A stretch of 64,000 bases of DNA, from assembly GCF_965363235.1 (NCBI RefSeq), contig NC_134840.1, forward strand, positions 91,214,416-91,278,415, written 5' to 3'. The notes beneath the pieces were generated by a model. That model saw nothing but the letters and a program-made list of their open reading frames with translations. It did not search any database and had not been told where the DNA came from. Below are positions 45,280-55,914 of the stretch, piece after piece. This DNA is from Mytilus galloprovincialis (taxonomy: Eukaryota > Mollusca > Bivalvia > Mytilida > Mytilidae). Made by a program: the position numbers and the translations under genes. Within the stretch, counting starts at the first letter, position 1, and each line of letters starts with the position of its first letter.

Positions 45280-45604
45280 GAAGTGTAAAATTTTAGTCCT
45301 GGTATCTATGATGAGTTTATTTAGTATCGTTAAAGATTACCACACTTAAAGACATTCATTTTATAGGTACTTTTTTCCTGTGGTAGTATTCTTTAGAATA
45401 ATCGTGAGCGTTTCTTTTTCTTGATTTAATCAAGCAATCAATTATTAACTTGTTCATTGACTGATATCTTTTTAAAAACCTCCGGGGAATCTTAGATTAG
45501 AACAAAAACTTGGTGCATACGTACTGAATTTTCTCCGTTCCAGTTGCACTTCAGTATGGCTACGGTGAAGGAATTTCATGAGTTTGTTTTAACCTTTATA
45601 CAAG

Positions 45605-46025
45605 AGAGGCAAAGATAATCAAGGACATTACAACTCAGAAGTCGAACATAAACTAACAACGCCATTGAAGAAAAAAGAACAAAATCTAAAAGACCAGCAA
45701 CAGCATACAAAAGTCAACACAACGTACGAAACTAAAGACTGAGCAACACAAACCCCACCAGAAAAACAAAACATTTTTCGAATGAATTACTTCAAAAGAG
45801 GGGCAGAACCTACCAGAGGGACAATCAAACTCATAAATCGAAAATAAACTGACAACGCTATGGGTAAAAATGGAAAAGACAAACAGACAAATAAAAGTAT
45901 ACAAGACAAAACATTAAAAAATAACGCCTAAGCAACACGAACCCCACCAAAAACTGGAGGTGGTCTCAGGTGCTCCGGAAGGGTAAGCAGATCCTGCTCC
46001 ACATGTGGCATTCGTCGTTTTCCAA
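45605..46025 (+). repeat. Two family C copies in tandem
   Basis: 45605-45765 and 45795-46020 each carry tcataaatcgaaaataaact-type and gaaccccaccaaaaactgga-type words; the second continues through tctcaggtgctccggaaggg and gatcctgctccacatgtggc. The minus-strand frames over this region (for example one ending PPPVFGGVRVA) are repeat translations, not genes. Confidence 0.65.
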
Positions 46026-46029
46026 TTCC

Positions 46030-46880
46030 AAACATAAAGACTAATTGACAAAATGTCTTACATTGTTTCATGAAAAAGAATGATAAGCGTAAAAAAAGAA
46101 ACATTGTCTTAGGAAGGGACAAATCATACATTGTAAAACAAAAACAATCTCATGTTAAACAACATCTATATTAACAACATATGTGTTACGTATTTGAAGA
46201 ACATGTTTTCAACAATCAGTCGACAACTGTGCTCCTCGTCGACTTATCCTTTATTCATGTGAGGAAGACTTCATACATTCGCGTCTTATGAAAAATTAAA
46301 AGAAGCTAGCATTATCTTTTCACTTCATGTTCCGCTATATGAATGGTGTTCTCTTACTTAATTAAGTGATGACAATTGTTCATTCTACAACTTATGGGTT
46401 TATTGGTCAAGTTTAGAAAAGTATACACAAAGTTTCCAGATGAAAAATTGTTCGAACTTACCAACACTTCATTGTGTTGTGAATGGTTTAAACTGGGTCG
46501 GTGTTTTTTCAGAAGCCATTCAACACTTGTTTCTGAAACGATGAAGTGAAAATGCAAAGTAGATATAAACATTCATATTTTATGGTAAACAACCGGAATT
46601 AATCTGTGCTTTCAATTGCAAGTAATTGCAATATATCAATGAAGAGGCATTTTTTTTCGTATCTATCATTCAAGGTTTTGAAATTTTACAGAAAACTTTA
46701 CGATATACATTAATATTTGGACATCTTCAAATAGATTTTCATATATCTTATAACTTGGTCTATCACAAATGTATGTATCTAAAAACAAAAATACTAAATG
46801 ACTAATTGCAACTATTATGTGAGATGTGAAATTAATTTTAATTTGTAAGACGAATAGATAATTTTCAGATATCCCCATCT
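46030..46880. other. Intergenic, no gene recognised
   Basis: Between family C and family A repeats. Open frames at 46354-46920 on the minus strand lack motifs. Confidence 0.45.
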
Positions 46881-46887
46881 GGGCGCA

Positions 46888-47345
46888 AAATAAAGGCAAC
46901 AGTAGTATAACGCTGTTCAAAACTCATAAATCCATGGACAAAAAACAAAATCGGGGTAACAAACTAAAACTGAGGGAAACGCATATAAGAGGAGAATAAC
47001 GACACAACATTAAAATGTAACACACACAGAAACAGACTAAGCATTCGACAAAATCCTACGAGAATAACAAATATAACATCAAAACCAAATACATGAATTT
47101 GGGATAGATAAGTACCGTGACACGTCTTATAGTAATGTGTATTCACACTCAAAAATAAGAGAAAACAAACGACACAACGGAAACACAACGTTAAAATGTA
47201 ACACACACAGAAACGAACTATAATATAACAATGGCCATATTCCTGACTTGGTACAGGACACTTTTAAAGGAAAAAATTGGGGGTTGAACCTGGTTTTGTT
47301 GCATGCCAATTCTCCCTCTTTTATGGTCATGTGAAATATAACAAG
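46888..47345 (+). repeat. Family A dispersed repeat, longest copy
   Basis: ggcaacagtagtataacgct, ctgagggaaacgcatataag, acaaatataacatcaaaacc, gtaccgtgacacgtcttata, cctgacttggtacaggacac, gggttgaacctggttttgtt in order. Two internal subrepeats share taaaatgtaacacacacaga (47010, 47190). It is followed after 90 bases by a retrozyme unit. Confidence 0.7.
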
Positions 47346-47439
47346 ACAGTTGGGCTAAATCTGTGAACGTTTACATTTAAAAATAAATAATTTATGTTCT
47401 ACCTGTTAAGTTGAATTTTGAATAACAGATAAAATTTGC

Positions 47440-47850
47440 CATTATCAATTCAAGGCATGATCCTGGTACCTTTGATAACTGTTTACAGCAGTAGGTCGAT
47501 GCCACTGCTGGTGGACGTTTCGTCCCCGAGGGTATCACCAGCCTAGTAGTCAACATTTCGGTGTTGACATGAATATCAATAATGTGCTCATTTAATAAAT
47601 TTCATGTAAACAAAACTTTGATTTTTTTCGAAAAACTAAGGATTTTTTTATCCCAGGCAAAGATTATCTTAGCCGTATGTGGCACAACTTTTTTTGGAAT
47701 ATTGGATCCTCAATGCTATCAATTTTGTACTTCTTAGGCTTTATAAATATTTTGATATGAGAGTCACTGATGAGTCTTATGTAGATGAAACGCGCGTCTG
47801 GCGTACTAAATTATAATCCTGGTACCTATGAAATATATGAAAGTATTATT
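47440..47850 (+). repeat. Retrozyme monomer with one hammerhead
   Basis: catgatcctggtacctttga, gcagtaggtcgatgccactg, gagggtatcaccagcctagt, ttcggtgttgacatgaatat, then atcttagccgtatgtggcac, a hammerhead, and tataatcctggtacctatga again. The repeated catgatcctggtacc/taatcctggtacc at both ends shows that slightly more than one unit is present. Closer to the 37.2-kb copy than to the 45-kb tandem. Confidence 0.75.
47763..47802 (+). ncRNA. Type I hammerhead ribozyme, weakened stem II
   Basis: Core CTGATGA (47767-47773), stem II GTCT/AGAT closing on a G-U at the core, GAAA, stem III ACGCGCGT, GTC cleavage site at 47798, stem I GTCA / TGGC. All catalytic bases are present, but the normally G-C closing pair of stem II is a wobble. 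Confidence 0.7.
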
Positions 47851-47859
47851 AGAATATTG

Positions 47860-48820
47860 GTTGTTTTTTCTAAAAGCAAGAAATAATTTCTGTCATTATC
47901 AAGATACAACCTACAACTCATCAAAACTTCGATCTTTGGAAAAACCGTGCTTTGTTGAACAGAAAAGTGTAATTCTAACTTATGAAATTGAGTTTGTTTT
48001 TAGTTAGGGTCAGGCAGTATCACAATATCAAAGTTTTTATGAGCTGTCAGGTTAGAATAGAAGATTCGAAACAATATATTTGAAAAATCAATTGACATTT
48101 GTTTATATTGTAATCAGTTGTCCTTCCCACAAGCAGTTTTTTTAGATATAATTTCGTGTTTTAAAATCTTTTCTCACTCAAAATCTAACTTCCATCTCGG
48201 CGTGGTGAACAGGAGCAGGCACTGTTTACTGAATAGTAGGAGTTAAAACAAACCCAAGAACATGTCATATATAGAATGACAATAATTTCATATCAAATAT
48301 TAATAGACTATAAAGTATAGTAGATAATTACCTACACGTATGATATTGTTCTATTATATGTCATTATGATATATTTCTATTATGAATTACAATATACGTT
48401 GAACAACAAACGTCAAAATCATTCAATCGCGTAGTGGAATTAACTATTTTTGAATTCTTATAAATTCTATATATAACTTTTGGACTAGTTTAAATCTCGG
48501 TCTATTTCTGAAATTTATTCTTACATACTTTTGATTTTTTAACCCTGTATGCTAACATTTCTATGTAAATTTTAAAATTGTTTGTATGCACATTGAACGA
48601 CAAATTTATGTGACGTATAAAATTTTCTGACGTCAGACACTTAAATCAATGAATATGTTCGTAGATAGTAGATGTTTTTGTGTTCTGTTAAATTGTTCCT
48701 TTTAAAATTGTTATACGATGATGACTGATGTACCCATATTTTGACTATTTTATTTATTGTGTCTGTTTATTTAACGCATCAATGTAAATATATCGGAAAT
48801 TGATGTGACTGTCATTAAAG
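47860..48820. other. Intergenic, no gene recognised
   Basis: AT-rich sequence without recognisable motifs, RNA genes or repeat families. Confidence 0.45.
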
Positions 48821-48827
48821 TGAGAGG

Positions 48828-49015
48828 GTTAGCGCTATAGAACCAGGTTTAATCCACCATTTTCTACATTTGAAAATGCCTGTACCAAGTCAGGAATATG
48901 ACAGTTCTTGTCCATTCGTTTTTGATGCGTTTTGTTATTTGATTTTGCCATGTGATTATGGACTTTCCGAATTGATTTTCCTCTAAGTTTAGTATTTCTG
49001 TGATTTTACTTTTTA
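48828..49015 (-). repeat. Penelope-tail family repeat (family B)
   Basis: Reverse complement of the family: aaccaggtttaatccaccat, aaaatgcctgtaccaagtca, gaatatgacagttcttgtcc, ttgattttgccatgtgatta, ending gtgattttactttttaa. Confidence 0.7.
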
Positions 49016-49553
49016 AATGAACATGGAAGAATTAGCCATAATATAGACTTTTGAATTTGGTGCAAATGACTGTCAATGTTCCAAATATAACATATCACTA
49101 AGCCAAATGTGCATCTCTCAGAAATCCGGCTGTTATTCTGAATTGTTTACAGTAGTTGAAGATTTACATTTTAACAAAACAGTGTAAACAGGGCTCATAT
49201 TTTATCTAAATAAAAGTTACAAACATGACAAAATAAAGTAAAGTATTTATCTTTTGTTTGAAAATTCAGATAAATCACAAAAACTGTATATGTTATAAAT
49301 CCAAAAGCAATGACTCTTCTATATCTTCCAACTGCGTCCATTTTTTTAAAGAAGGGCATTCGCAACACTACATAGTATTACTGTAATCAAGATCCTCTAA
49401 AATAATTATATGCATTCTCTTTCGTCCAATCGTTCCTAAAAAAAAACAGGATTGAATATTATTCTATTCCTTTGCCCCATTAAAATTGCTTAATATCTTT
49501 TTATCATATTTGGCGTTTCAATAACCATCTTGAAAGTAAATGAATATTCTTAG

Positions 49554-49760
49554 CAAATTGTGAATAAAGATGAATCAAAATTACCAATTGTTCACCTTAC
49601 TCCAGCAGGAAATGCGACAGAACATTTAGTTGATGTTAGTACATCTCACTTCAGTTTAACTGCATTATTTACTACATGCGATAAAACATTCGATACGGAA
49701 ATCGAAGAAATTGACAAATGTCTATTAAAGGTTTATCTATCGCTAGATGAAAGTGAATAG
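49554..49760 (+). CDS. Possible terminal exon of an unknown protein
   Basis: After a candidate acceptor attcttag| the frame CAA ATT GTG AAT AAA runs 68 codons to TAG and encodes hydrophilic, non-repetitive sequence (LPIVHLTPAGNATEHLVDVS, later FDTEIEEIDKCLLKVYLSLD). AATAAA follows at 49771. Composition looks more protein-like than neighbouring frames, but no domain is recognised and no upstream exon was found. It could be a lone decayed exon. Confidence 0.35.
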   Translation, partial: QIVNKDESKLPIVHLTPAGNATEHLVDVSTSHFSLTALFTTCDKTFDTEIEEIDKCLLKVYLSLDESE

Positions 49761-50211
49761 TTCGTGTTGTAAAATAAAGCATGTTAAAACTACTACCTCA
49801 ACCAGGATTTATAAATTAAATCGAAATTGTTCTCGATGAATATGTTTTGTTTATATTTTCGTCTTCTTTGTATGTATTGTATTACCTTTAATATCATTGT
49901 AAGCAGCTATTATTATTCCTGTTATAATCATAAGTTATAGCCATTTAATGTAGAGTGCGAAAGGATGTTTTACATACAACGCATATATATCATGTAAGAT
50001 AGTCCTATGACGACACTGACTAGGACTTGTTTTTAGAACACCTTTCATTTACAGTCTTCGAGGTATCATAGGATGATCCAGGGTAGGATATGCATGTCGT
50101 AGGATATTCGAACATGTCGTATGGTGCTGTCGAGAATCAAACCCCTCAACTTTGCTAACTCGCTATAACGACTTAACTATTTCATTATCACACATATTTT
50201 ACTCCTTATCA

Positions 50212-50335
50212 GGACTTAGACAACTCGTTGTAACGATTTAGATAACTCGTTGTAAAGACTTGGTCACTCGTTATAACGATTTACATAACTCGTTTTAACG
50301 ATTTGGTCACTCGTTAAGATAACATTACTTAATCG
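50212..50335. repeat. Minisatellite with CGTTATAACG palindromes
   Basis: About five units of 21-22 bases of the type aactcgttataacgatttag, alternating gataactcg and gtcactcg starts. The unit core is palindromic. Confidence 0.7.
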
Positions 50336-50369
50336 TTAAAGATTCTTCGCCTCAAGCAATAGTTGATAT

Positions 50370-51213
50370 CAGGGTTTCCCCTGGGTCAATTATTTTTTTC
50401 GCCACCTCTTTCGCCAAAACAATATAATTTTCGCCACTTTATTATTTTTTTCGCCAAGTAACACAAATATATTTTTCTTTTAAAATTTTCCTTTTTTTCC
50501 TAGCCCCCCCCCTAAATAAGAGGTGGTTTTTACAACAAAAGAACACATTTTATCACTTGAAATTGATCCCTCGAGTAAGGTGTAGTCATTACATTAAAGA
50601 GTTACTCTCATGCCAACCATTTGAATAGATTTCTTCATAACGACAGTATTCTTTTCTTGACAATCGTAAATAAGTAAAACTAGTTGCTTGAATCACGTTT
50701 GTCACTAAAACGACTTTAAAGAACCCACTCAAATTAATTATCTATATAAAAGTTAAATGATAAAGATTTAAATCAGAGACCTTTCTTGCTTTTGGACATT
50801 TTTCGTCATAACAACAGTTTTCTTTTCTGGACTATCATTAAAAGAAGGAGAGGAAGCGTAAACATTTTGCTTCAAACCTCGAGCTTCAAACACGTGCGTC
50901 GCGAAGTGGTTAATAAATCTCTTTTGTGACATGTGACAGAAGCCATTTAACCATATCATTTTGGCAAATCATACAATCAACACCTTTATTAATTAGTCCT
51001 TTGATGTCAATAGGTATAAATGCAATCAGCTGATTATTGATTTTCTGTCAAAATCTTAACGAGTTCAAGGTGAATTCCGAGTATTGTCTGATTGGTAAAG
51101 TCAGAGAAAAGTAAATAAACAAGATGGCTGAAAATAAATCGTTAAATATATTTCTTTCGCCAATGACGAATTTTAATCGCCACAATTATTATTTTTTCGC
51201 AGCGGAAACCCTG
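50370..51213. mobile_element. Non-autonomous hAT-type element, 844 bases
   Basis: CAGGGTTTCCCCTG at 50370 is inverted at the right end (cagcggaaaccctg to 51213), and GTTGATAT flanks both sides exactly (50362-50369 and 51214-51221). An 8-base duplication and CAGGG ends are diagnostic of hAT elements. Subterminal regions repeat ttcgcca words (50398-50460 and 51165-51195). On the minus strand two short diverged stretches share a PEKxTVVM-like coding appearance (near 50810 and 50655), but there is no transposase. Confidence 0.85.
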
Positions 51214-51229
51214 GTTGATATCTCTGGAA

Positions 51230-51700
51230 CAAAGAAACTTGCAATTGTTGTTTGTGCATTTAACGGAGGAAAATAGTCAGGTGAAGTAATCATCGAAATG
51301 AAGACATATTCGAACAATACAGGTTATGGTTCCATACAATGTCGATAATATTTGGCATTTCAAGTTTTATTTCATTTATACAAACCTTCAAAAATACGAG
51401 CCGGAATAATCATACAATACCTAATAAAATAATACACACGCTAAAACATTATAAATATATTAATAATAATTTACTTACTTTTATCTAAATGGAACTACTA
51501 ATCATTTTTTAATTCCAAATATATTTATGTCTGGTGTTTAAAACGTGTATAGAAATATTATATTTTGACCCTCAACTTTAATAACAATGATTATTGATTT
51601 TTCAAATGACATAATGACAATCAAAAGTAATGCCTCATTTAATTAAAACCCAATGTTTACAAATGTGCACAGGGATATCTTGGTATACATGTCTTTAATT
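51230..51700. other. Intergenic, no gene recognised
   Basis: AT-rich, no motif seen. Confidence 0.4.
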
Positions 51701-51707
51701 TTACATA

Positions 51708-51900
51708 AAGGCAACAGTAGTATTACGCTGTTCAATAGTCATAAATCGATTTAACTGAAAGAAATTCAGGCTACAATCCAAAACCGAAAAGCAACACCTC
51801 AACTATTAGAGGAAAACAACAGCACAACAGAAACACGGAACTGCTACGAAAAACAAAAGACAACAAATTTAGAAACGCATTAACACATGGGATTTTATGG
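51708..51900 (+). repeat. Family A repeat fragment
   Basis: aaaggcaacagtagtattac, gctgttcaatagtcataaat and gaaacgcattaacacatggg match the start of family A; truncated before the middle part. Confidence 0.6.
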
Positions 51901-51904
51901 ACAT

Positions 51905-52308
51905 ATAAATTCGTATAAAAGAGGGACGAAAGATACCAAAGGGACAGTCAAACTCATAAATCGACAATAAACTGACAACGCTTGGCTAAAAATGAAATGA
52001 ATAGAAAAAGGAGGAGAAAAAAAAGAACATATGACACAGCATAGAAAACTAAAGAATAAGGAACACGAACCCTTCCAAAAACTAGGGGTCATCTCAGGTG
52101 CCCCGGAAGGGTAAGCAGATCCTGCTCCACATGTGGCACCCACCGTGTTGCTTATGTTATAACAAATCCGGTAAATAGTCAAATTCGGTAGGTCACATTC
52201 ATGAAAGGGAAGGAGATTGTAGTTACGACGTAAGGAACATATCCGATATCAAATGTGAAACGGTTATTCCATAACGGTCAACCAACTCGTGATGTCGTCC
52301 GTAAAATA
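51905..52308 (+). repeat. Family C repeat, longest copy, probable Penelope tail
   Basis: gacgaaagataccaaaggga, acgaacccttccaaaaacta, tctcaggtgccccggaaggg, gatcctgctccacatgtggc, ggtaaatagtcaaattcggt, gtagttacgacgtaaggaac, aacggtcaaccaactcgtga, then an abrupt change at about 52308 where LINE sequence begins. In mussels I remember this text continuing into Penelope-like RT on the opposite strand. Confidence 0.65.
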
Positions 52309-52309
52309 T

Positions 52310-52810
52310 TTCTTTGGACTTAAACAAGATTTATATCTTTGTGCTGTTTATATTCCCCCTTTTTCATCATCACACTATGATAGTGACTTGGAAAATCTTG
52401 AAAATGAAATTAGTTTATTTTCTATTGAAGGACACATTATTTTAATAGGGGATTTTAATTCTAGAACTGCAATGAAAGCAGACTACATAGAAAATGACTC
52501 AGATGAAATAAATAATTTTGATGGTATTGACCTTCTTCCAGAGAGCTATATAACTGATATTGAAATCAGAAGAGTAAACCAAGATAGCACTTTGAATACA
52601 TTGGGGAATAGATTACTTGAATTATGTTCGTCCTCAAGGCTACGTATACTCAATGGTCGATTTTTGGGAGATTCCCTGGGATATTTTACTTATATGTGTA
52701 ATGCTGGGTTCAGTACAGTTGATTATGCTATTGCAAGTGAGAGTCTCCTGCCTGAGGTAAAATACTTTAAAACAAATGACTTTACATATTATCAGATCAT
52801 GTTCAAATAA
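52310..52810 (+). pseudogene. LINE endonuclease (EEP) remnant
   Basis: LYLCAVYIPPFSSSHY and HIILIGDFNSRTA carry the middle EEP strands and the G-D-F-N catalytic motif. The first 80 or so residues, including the N and E metal ligands, are missing. STVDYAIASESLLPEV holds the D-Y motif; the terminal SDH box is not present in frame. Confidence 0.75.
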
Positions 52811-52818
52811 ACATATAT

Positions 52819-53937
52819 ATGAATTGTTCTATTATATCAGATACATGTATGAAGAAATGTTTAGATGAAAAGAGATGGCATTTGATAAAATCATACAAAT
52901 GGACAGAATTGTCATCTTCAAAATTAATTGATGTTCTATCAACAGAAAATGTTAAAAAGGAAATTTTAGATTTAGAGATGCAACATTTTGATAGCAATAA
53001 ACTAGGCGTTGATGGTGCAACTGAAAAACTTACCAAAATTATACAAACTATTGCAGAAAATACATGTAAAGTCATATCTAAACCAACAAAAAAGAAAAAG
53101 AAAAAAATTAAACAAGTATGGTCAGATAATGTAGTATATGAAACAAAAAGACAAATAAACTTTTTAGGAAATAAAATCAAGAATAACTTAAATGACAAAA
53201 GTTTAAAACCTAAATATTTTGAATTATGTAAAAAACTAAAAAAAATTATTAAACAGAAAAAATTTGAATATCACCAAAAACTTTATAAATCACTTTCAGA
53301 TAATTTTAAAAATAATCCAAAAGAATACTGGAATATTCTAAAGGCAATAATAAAGAAACCAAATATTGAAGAAGATATTCCTGAAAATATAATCATAAAA
53401 CATTTCCAGGATCAGGGTACACCAGCCTCATATGATAAATCCTTTGTAAATAAACTGGAACGTGAACTAAACATTCTAGAAGATAATATTGAATTGAATA
53501 TGGAAACTGATGCACCAATTACATTTGCTGAGGTAAAATTGGTCATTTCAAACCTTAAAGTAAACAAATCAGCAGGCCCAGATAGAATTGTGAATGAAAT
53601 ACTCAAACACTCACAACCTGTGATAATTAATTTGATTTTAAAGACAAGTAATTATCCAGATTCTTGGAAATTATCTTTCATGATCCCTTTACATAAAAAA
53701 GGTGACAAATTAGACCCTAATAATTATAGAGGAATTTCTCTTATAAGTAATATACCAAAATTTTTTAATGCCATATTTAATAATAGACTAATCAAGATTG
53801 TTGACAAACAATTAAGTGATTGTCAGTTTGGTTTTAGAGAAAATCACAGAACAGCTGATATCATCTTTTTATTAAAGTCCTTGATAAATAAATATTTACA
53901 TAAAGAGAAAAAAAAAAGATTTATGCCTGCTTCATAG
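52819..53937 (+). pseudogene. LINE ORF2 linker and reverse transcriptase fingers
   Basis: A lysine-rich linker leads to ISNLKVNKSAGPDRIVNEIL, SFMIPLHKKGDKLDPNNYRG and QFGFRENHRTADIIFLLK, RT blocks 0-2. The frame shifts in an A-run near 53915; the palm motif CFIDLKKAFDSVWR continues in another frame. Confidence 0.8.
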
Positions 53938-54763
53938 ATCTGAAAAAGGCTTTTGATTCAGTATGGAGAACTGCTTTACTTTATAAATTATGTAAAATGG
54001 GAGTTGGCAGGTCTTTTTACAGAGTTTTAAAACAACAATACTTAAATACTAAATCATCTTTAAAATATAAAGATTATGTATCAGAATATTTTAATATTGC
54101 TAGAGGGGTTAAACAAGGAGACACACTAAGCCCCACTTTATTTAATGTCTTTATAAATGATATTGAAAAAATTTTGAGGGAAATGATTCAAGTCCCCTTA
54201 AGCTTATAAATAGTATTTACTATAAGAATAAAGCCATAGAGAGTGTAACAGAATATTCATTTTTGGGAATGTTGATAAAATGTAATGGAAATTTGTCACA
54301 AAGTACTTTAGAGTTGACAAAAAAGGCAAAAAAAGTATTTTTTGCAATAAAATCCTATACTAAATCATTGAATAATCTACCTATAAAAGTAGCAAATAAT
54401 CTTTTTGATTCTTTAGTAAAACCAATTATGACCTATAATTCAGAAGTAACATATTTGGATACATATATTTCTTTTCATCGAGCCAATAACAGAGCCTTAT
54501 CTTCAGGAAAAGAAATTAATCAACTTGATTTTATAGACAAAACCCCCATTGAAAATATGCATCTTAAATTTTGTAAATCTACTCTAGGAATAAGAAAAAA
54601 TGCATCCAATTTAGGAGCAAGAGCTGAATTAGGGAGATTGCCTATCGAATGTTTTATTAAAACACAAACCCTTTTATATTTAGCTAAACTATATAATGAT
54701 GCGGCCACTTTCATTTTTGACAAAAAACATCTGAAAAGTGACATTTTTCTGCATATTTGGTAG
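53930..54763 (+). pseudogene. LINE RT palm remnant and C-terminal region
   Basis: FIDLKKAFDSVW, then KMGVGRSFYRVLKQQYLNTK and ARGVKQGDTLSPTLFNVFIN (RT block 4), a deletion of the DD box, then KAKKVFFAIKSYTKSLNNLP and MHLKFCKSTLGIRKNASNLG. Conserved LINE order; inactive. Confidence 0.75.
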
Positions 54764-54774
54764 ATTTTTCATAT

Positions 54775-55140
54775 TTAAGCTTGAATCGGATCGTTTTTAA
54801 TGACTATTCCAGTTAAAATCTTTCACATTGACTAATTGAATCAAATGAAATAGACACTTAAGTGTTTAAAAAGTGGTCAAAATCTTTCGTTAGATGAACC
54901 TGAAATTTGAGGCCAAAATGGGTCCTTACCGGACCTACTCCTTTGTAGGCCTAGGTACGGGTTATGCTTGACTTGTTGTAGTATGTGTTCATTTAAACTG
55001 TAGATTTTATGGCTTTTGTTACTGATGCTTAGAATGTATTTTTTGGCATTGAACCGCATTCCCCAGTACATCCACAATGTACAAGCTTCTGACAAAATAA
55101 TGAGGCCTTAGAAAGAATTATTTAAAATTTAACCTCTTTG
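54775..55140. other. Intergenic, no gene recognised
   Basis: Sequence between the LINE end and the inverted pseudogene pair. No poly(A) or microsatellite tail marks the LINE end. Small palindromic ccggacctac/tgtaggcctaggt words near 54930-54955. Confidence 0.4.
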
Positions 55141-55149
55141 TACCTTCGC

Positions 55150-55735
55150 CATTCATTAGCGCCTGAACTGGGTAGAGTCAGTTCCAAGCTCGACCCCTAA
55201 ACACCCGCCTTAATATATTGCACGTTTTACATGCTGGAAAAAACTAGACCAAGTTGAGAGAATACCCTCAATTATTCTTTCCTTTTGCGCAAATAGTTAT
55301 TGTCTTGATTCGTTAACCATGTTAACCCCATCTGATAAGTTTGTGTGATCTTACAGTTAAACTTCGATGATTTCGGCTGATCAATCATCATTCTTTATGT
55401 CAAAGTCACATCTTCAAATGCCATCAATGTCTCCCACGCAGTCTTTTTTTCCTTTTCAAGCAATCAGAGAACCATATCACAACTGGTAAAGACATGGATC
55501 ACAATAAGTGTGTGTAAACACTCATTGCCAGGTGCATTTGAAAGGTCATTGATATATATTTATCCAAAGCTCGTCTGCCTATGTCACGGAATAGCGAAAC
55601 AATAACGACTATTCGAACCATGACTCATGCAAGTTTGTGTTTCATTGCATCAGACACATGCACCATGATTCTATTGTCAGCCTCTTAATGTGAAAATGGT
55701 GATAAACTTGAAATACATCTCGAGGTAGATAAGAT
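55150..55735 (-). pseudogene. PIN-nuclease-like multicopy gene, broken copy (left arm)
   Basis: The reverse complement of this segment matches 55915-56530 over most of its length (aagaggctgac, gatgcatgtgtctgatgca, atgagtcatg-tcgaa, aatgatgattgatcagcc, acaaacttatca-atggggtta). It is more decayed than the plus-strand copy, with several stops. See the right arm for identity. Confidence 0.65.
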
Positions 55736-55914
55736 AGAATATCCTGAGCATTTTTTATAAGAAGCAAGAGCTACATTTAGGGGAAAGGGAATACACAGGC
55801 GAATCCAGAGTCAAAACAAGATTGCGACAATAAGAAAGAACTTTTAAGTTTTCATTGGCAACCGCTTGCTCAATAGATTTTGAGGAAAGGTAGTTGTAGC
55901 AACAATTGTTCAGG

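Larger units (their letters stand above)
44745..45330 (+). repeat. Retrozyme tandem: one full 356-base unit between two hammerheads
   Basis: Order: partial unit (ctaaggcttttctatctcag, cttcaacttcgtactttatt), hammerhead 1, a full unit (ccactgggtcgatgccactg, ggtatcaccagcccaatagt, cttctgtgttgacttgag, aggcttttctacctcaggaa, tcttcaacttcgtacttta), hammerhead 2, then a short start of the next unit. Predicted cleavage after 44918 and 45274 would release a 356-base RNA. This is the layout of animal retrozymes: non-autonomous retroelements replicated through small circular RNAs. No coding sequence. Confidence 0.8.
52308..54765 (+). mobile_element. Second decayed LINE (5'-truncated, RT core partly deleted)
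   Basis: Endonuclease remnant, RT and the C-terminal region follow each other on the plus strand in at least four frame segments. The 5' end is truncated inside the endonuclease and abuts a family C repeat. The catalytic Y-x-DD segment of RT is missing between IEKILREMIQ and SVTEYSFLGML. Unlike the 4.3-kb LINE there is no PHD finger, and the C-terminal block (LGIRKNASNLGARAELGRLP) differs, so it belongs to another clade that I do not assign. Confidence 0.8.

Noticed and set aside
45686-46131. Minus-strand frames ending PPPVFGGVRVA
   Set aside because: Translation of family C repeats, not a gene.
50212-50335. Evenly spaced short repeats resembling a CRISPR array
   Set aside because: The spacing has no unique spacers, and the window is a eukaryotic genome; it is a minisatellite.
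52289-52308. Start of the second LINE protein at the ATG pair near 52289
   Set aside because: The first codons read through family C repeat sequence; the LINE begins at about 52308 and is 5' truncated.
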